Below, piece after piece: positions 43,524-46,242 of a DNA stretch of 46,242 nt. Source of the DNA: a virus; the IMG/VR virus record IMGVR_UViG_3300007542_000005, positions 1 to 46,242 of that record, one strand, 5' to 3'. Made by a program: the position numbers and the translations under genes. Position 1 is the stretch's first letter, and each line of letters begins with the position of its first letter. The notes under the pieces were generated by a model. It was not told the DNA's origin and ran no database searches. It saw only the letters and a program-made list of their open reading frames with translations.

Positions 43524-43620
43524 GTATCATCCACGCGATGGCGAAGCCTGCGCCGAACACGACAGCGCAGATAGCGGCGAGGTAGAACGTCAGAACGGGT
43601 ATCAGGGCGCGGAAGTCCAT
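43516..43620 (-). CDS. 34-residue membrane peptide downstream of TerL
   Basis: The ATG at 43620 overlaps the TerL stop (TAATG) and follows TAGGAGATTTCAGATA. The peptide MDFRALIPVLTFYLAAICAV and a further hydrophobic VFGAGFAIAWMIHG form a single membrane helix. Its TGA overlaps the start of the gp13-like gene by 8 nt. Overlaps on both ends and a good ribosome site argue it is expressed. Function unknown. Confidence 0.6.
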   Translation of the reverse strand: MDFRALIPVLTFYLAAICAVVFGAGFAIAWMIHG

Positions 43621-45335
43621 TATCTGAAATCTCCTAGTGGGTCGTCGAACTCAACGGGTGCAGCGCGCTCTCGCCGGCGCTGCGCCGGCGTCACACCGTG
43701 AGCAATCCTGTCCACGATGTCGATGTCGTCCTGTATGCGTGCGGCCAGTGCCTGGTCGCGGTACATCCACGCCTGCAGGACCATGTCTGCTTCGTCAGTA
43801 GAGGATCCGACGCGCTTGCGCACCTCGTCCTTCTCCTCGACCTGCATGGTCTTACCCTTCACGATGAAGATCGGGGCGGTAAGCTGCGTCATCAGGCGGG
43901 TCGATGGCGGCAGGCAGATGTCGTAATCGCTGCTCGGGTCCAGCGCATCGCGGAACGCCCACCACATTTCAGCGCGGCCGTTCAGGCACTTCCACAATCC
44001 GTTGTTCACCCACGACGTCGACTTGCGACTGGCGACGAACATCTCGCATTCGATCTGGTGGTGTGTCGACAGCAAGTCGCGCGTCGAGCCGCCCCAGCCA
44101 CCAGTGCCGTCGAGCACGATCAGCGCGTTGTTCTTGCGGCGGGTGAGCACCAGCTGCATCACCTCCTTGCCGGTTGGCGTCTCGCGGCCAGCCTGCGTCA
44201 GCGGCTCGCCGAAGAAATCTGTCTCGTACAGCTCGCCGAGAACGGTGCTGTCGGCACCGCCTTGCGCAATGTCGCCGCTAAACACCAGCTGACGCAGCCG
44301 CTTGTCCTCGCCAGCGGCGACACGCTTGCGCCACCGCTCCTGCGCAGCCAGCACCCACAACGTGGGGATGATCTGGAACGGGTGGTCTTCACCTTTGACG
44401 GTGAACGAGCCAGTCAGCAGCAGCGACTTCAGCGGCTCAGGCGTGGACGAAAGGCGCGCAGCGTAGCCTGTGTCCTTGAGGAAAATGTTATCCTTGAGCA
44501 GGCTCTTGATGAACGTGCGGCTCTTGGCCACCGCGACCAGGCCCTTGTTGATGTCGTCCTCGGTGGCATCTGGTCGAGCCTCGCCTGTGGTCAGGTCGTA
44601 GCAACCCGGGCCATCCACCCAGATGGTGCGCATGCGATCGCCCTCTGTGCGCATGAAGCAGTAGCGCAGCTCGCCAGGCTTGGCCGGTAGCGGGTAGGTG
44701 TCCTCGAGCCACGGCGCGAACCACTCCTTGAGCCAGGCGCCGGTGCCTGTGTCGAGCAGCTTGCCATCCTTGTACTCGGGGATAGGTGGGTTGGTGCCGA
44801 GCACCACCCGCGTGCGCTGACCCTTGCGGATAGAGCGCAGCCACTGGATCACGAAGGCCACCTTGAACTCGTCCATCTGCGCAGCCTCATCGAAGCCATA
44901 CAGATCGCGGTCACGTCCCTGGTGGGTCTTCTCAGATCCTGGCTTCTCGAGGTGGCCGAACTCGATCAGGCGCCCATCGTTGAGCTTCATGCGCTTGCGG
45001 GTCGCATCGCTCTTGATGACGCGGCCGGCGGCAATCTCACCCAGCCGCGTCCACAGGCCTTCAAGGTCGACGGACTGGCGGCGGAAGATCACGGACTTGT
45101 AGTGTTCGGTCGTGGCAAGACCCAGCAGCAGGTCGGACTTGCCGCCACCGGCAGCACCACCATAGAGGGTCTCATCGGCGAGGCTGTAGTAGGCATCGGT
45201 CTGCGGACCCATCTGCGGCAGCCACGCCTTGGCCAGCATGGGCGCCACGCTCTTCTCGAGCTCAGCACGCTGCCCGGGCGTCATCAGGTTGATGCGCCGC
45301 TCCATCTCTTCGAACGTGAGGGGTGTGTCGGTCAA
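43620..45335 (-). CDS. terL: Terminase large subunit
   Basis: The packaging motor and nuclease. The P-loop is LYGGAAGGGKSDLLLG near residues 57-72, Walker B is LYGFDEAAQM near 143, and the coupling-type LGTNPPIP lies near 180. The nuclease domain has SGDIAQGGADSTV near 355, LIVLDGTGGWGG near 403 and DEADMVLQAW near 511. The chosen start is TTG at 45335, giving 571 residues, because it overlaps the stop of the 53-codon gene (TTGA) and suggests coupling. Alternatives are an upstream TTG at 45437, which covers that gene, or ATG at 45305. None has a strong ribosome site. Confidence 0.93.
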   Translation of the reverse strand: MTDTPLTFEEMERRINLMTPGQRAELEKSVAPMLAKAWLPQMGPQTDAYYSLADETLYGGAAGGGKSDLLLGLATTEHYKSVIFRRQSVDLEGLWTRLGEIAAGRVIKSDATRKRMKLNDGRLIEFGHLEKPGSEKTHQGRDRDLYGFDEAAQMDEFKVAFVIQWLRSIRKGQRTRVVLGTNPPIPEYKDGKLLDTGTGAWLKEWFAPWLEDTYPLPAKPGELRYCFMRTEGDRMRTIWVDGPGCYDLTTGEARPDATEDDINKGLVAVAKSRTFIKSLLKDNIFLKDTGYAARLSSTPEPLKSLLLTGSFTVKGEDHPFQIIPTLWVLAAQERWRKRVAAGEDKRLRQLVFSGDIAQGGADSTVLGELYETDFFGEPLTQAGRETPTGKEVMQLVLTRRKNNALIVLDGTGGWGGSTRDLLSTHHQIECEMFVASRKSTSWVNNGLWKCLNGRAEMWWAFRDALDPSSDYDICLPPSTRLMTQLTAPIFIVKGKTMQVEEKDEVRKRVGSSTDEADMVLQAWMYRDQALAARIQDDIDIVDRIAHGVTPAQRRRERAAPVEFDDPLGDFR

Positions 45336-45493
45336 TTTGCGCCGCGCGACATCATCTGGAGAACACGGCGCTGGAATGCGCCGTAACCCTGCTGCTCGTG
45401 CAAACGCAGCAGGCGCTTGAGCGCCGGCACAGGCCAATATAGCGGGTTGGCAAAGCTCAGATTAAGGTACGCTGCGACGTGCTGAATGGTCAA
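45332..45493 (-). CDS. 53-residue protein upstream of TerL
   Basis: Starts with TTG at 45493, with GGGAG eight bases earlier, and overlaps the previous stop (TTGA). It ends at a TGA overlapping the TerL TTG in the same way. The peptide (M/L)TIQHVAAYLNLSFANPLYW then PVPALKRLLRLHEQQGYGAF is amphipathic, with aromatic and basic residues, and ends RRVLQMMSRGAN. Codon use and two matched overlaps support it over the competing frame, whose translation is a low-information Ala/Arg string. No family is recognised; a terminase accessory role is conceivable. Confidence 0.55.
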   Translation of the reverse strand: MTIQHVAAYLNLSFANPLYWPVPALKRLLRLHEQQGYGAFQRRVLQMMSRGAN

Positions 45494-45795
45494 TGCACGT
45501 CTCCCACGCTGTAGCGCTCACCGGGCACGATCGCCACAATCGTGGCAGCGGTGAAGATGCAGCCAGTCTCATCGTCATAGGTGATCACGGGGCGCGACCA
45601 GATCAGGCCGTATTTCTGCTCGAGACGCTCCCAGTAGCCGGCGACGCGGTTGGTCCACTCGTCGGTGACGCCGTTGATGAACGGCGCCTTCCACGTCTTG
45701 GTGTAGAGCTTGCCCATCTGCGCTGGCGGGTTGAAGTCGGGGAAGGCGAGCTTCTGGCGCACCTGGCTCTCGGCCGATGCTTTGACGTCAGTCAT
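45490..45795 (-). CDS. Small packaging-cluster protein, 101 residues, unknown
   Basis: The ATG at 45795 overlaps the upstream stop (ATGA). MTDVKASAESQVRQKLAFPD is followed by LYTKTWKAPFINGVTDEWTN and RVAGYWERLEQKYGLIWSRP, rich in Trp and Tyr, and then a strand region VITYDDETGCIFTAATIVAI. The pattern is consistent with a small alpha/beta protein. It is not recognised as a known family. It is co-translated with the small terminase and with the genes leading to TerL. Confidence 0.65.
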   Translation of the reverse strand: MTDVKASAESQVRQKLAFPDFNPPAQMGKLYTKTWKAPFINGVTDEWTNRVAGYWERLEQKYGLIWSRPVITYDDETGCIFTAATIVAIVPGERYSVGDVH

Positions 45796-46034
45796 GGTTG
45801 CACCTGCCGGTACAGCTCAGCCGGCGGGATGTATGCGACGCCCGGGGTCTCTCGCCCCACATCAAAGCCGATATAGGTCATCACACCGCCACCCTCCACC
45901 GCCGCGCGCGCCGCGGCGTCCTGGTACGCCTCCGCCCACTCTGTGTTGCGGCTGCACCCTAGCCACTTGCGGAGGCGCCGCCACGCGGCAGCCTTGTCGT
46001 CAATCGATGTCGAAGTCGGGGTCGTCTGTGTCAT
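45792..46034 (-). CDS. Small packaging-cluster protein, 80 residues, unknown
   Basis: The preferred start is ATG at 46034, after GAGGAACCTGACG, and the gene overlaps the end of TerS by 35 nt. The product is MTQTTPTSTSIDDKAAAWRR then LRKWLGCSRNTEWAEAYQDA and EGGGVMTYIGFDVGRETPGV. The second half is strand-rich and the first half basic-helical. No recognised family. Its place between the two terminase genes suggests a packaging or assembly accessory. Confidence 0.6.
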   Translation of the reverse strand: MTQTTPTSTSIDDKAAAWRRLRKWLGCSRNTEWAEAYQDAAARAAVEGGGVMTYIGFDVGRETPGVAYIPPAELYRQVQP

Positions 46035-46242
46035 CGTCAGGTTCCTCGGTTTCATTGGGATCCGCATCGTACACGCGACTAGGCGTCACGTCCACGGTCT
46101 GGTGCTTTGCGTCTGGCTCAGGCTGGTGCACAGCGGCACCGAGCAGGGCCATGGCGGCCAGGGCCAGCTGGCGGGTGTTAGGCGGCTCACCGGCGGGGGC
46201 TGTGGCCGTAGCGTCCATGGCGTCCTGCACCACGTTGTCGCC
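46000..46242 (-). CDS. terS: Terminase small subunit (3' part; same gene as 1-564)
   Basis: This is the C-terminal end of the small terminase that begins at 564 and crosses the circular junction; bases 46120-46242 repeat the left end. The unique part, 46000-46119, encodes a strongly acidic tail rich in Asp and Glu that ends DDPDFDID. Acidic tails on TerS proteins commonly contact the large subunit (family knowledge; not shown here). The stop lies inside the next gene, which starts at 46034, so the two overlap by 35 nt. That suggests translational coupling within the packaging operon. Confidence 0.85.
   Translation of the reverse strand, partial: GDNVVQDAMDATATAPAGEPPNTRQLALAAMALLGAAVHQPEPDAKHQTVDVTPSRVYDADPNETEEPDDDTDDPDFDID
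46120..46242. repeat. Terminal redundancy, right copy
   Basis: Exact copy of bases 1-123. See the left copy for interpretation. Confidence 0.95.

Noticed and set aside
45336-45437. Upstream extension of TerL by 34 residues from a TTG at 45437
   Set aside because: The extension is an Ala/Arg-rich string without homologous look, has no ribosome site, and overlaps a better-supported 53-codon gene in another frame.
1-46242. Integrase, lysogeny repressor module or tRNA genes
   Set aside because: None found. The XRE and RHH proteins alone do not make a lysogeny switch, and no cloverleaf-like sequence was recognised by eye.

Overview
This 46,242-base window is the complete genome of a tailed podovirus-type bacteriophage, opened at an arbitrary point. 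The first 123 bases are identical to the last 123 (1-123 = 46120-46242). The cut falls inside the small-terminase gene, so the unit is best read as a 46,119-bp circular map, not as natural ends. The host is not named by the sequence. The high GC content, lipoprotein spanin-type lysis gene and GH19-type endolysin indicate a Gram-negative bacterium, perhaps an alphaproteobacterium (inference). I see no integrase, tRNA, CRISPR array or insertion sequence, so a strictly lytic lifestyle is likely.

Layout. (1) 603-1239: a small rightward operon of three tiny unknown genes, ended by a strong terminator. (2) 1290-1682: an AT-rich, repeat-rich, non-coding region that looks like the replication origin. 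(3) 1683-13864: leftward early and replication genes. These are a primase-polymerase/helicase fusion, an HNH endonuclease, an XRE regulator, a MazG-like protein, a family A DNA polymerase split into two genes about 0.9 kb apart, a DUF2800 nuclease-like protein with a partner, and a ribbon-helix-helix regulator. (4) 13904-16520: a divergent rightward operon with a VRR-NUC nuclease, an SNF2-type helicase and a DUF6378 protein. (5) 16521-16724: a structured gap between convergent operons, possibly an RNA gene. (6) 46034 down to 16725, together with TerS across the junction: one leftward late unit of about 30 kb. It encodes packaging (TerS, TerL), portal, scaffold, capsid, head decoration, tail tube A and B, three internal (ejection) proteins including one of 2,818 residues, a tail spike and a lysis cassette.

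The virion module follows the T7 plan: portal, scaffold, capsid, gp11- and gp12-like tail tube, gp14-like protein, transglycosylase core protein, giant core protein and gp17-like spike. There is no T7-type RNA polymerase. Early leftward transcription appears instead to be organised by a repeated 15-bp element, GTACTTGACAGGTAC. It occurs at the head of four transcription units and carries a perfect -35-like TTGACA between GTAC arms, but no consistent -10 follows it. Two of the copies stand directly after a terminator. Genes are very tightly packed, with many 1-4-nt stop/start overlaps, and several real genes are only 30-53 codons long.

The most unusual points are the split DNA polymerase with a possible 7-bp duplication at the break, the repeated promoter/operator element, the iteron-like origin, the minimal start-stop codon pair in front of TerS, the polyvalent 2,818-residue ejection protein, and the structured 200-nt gap after the helicase operon.
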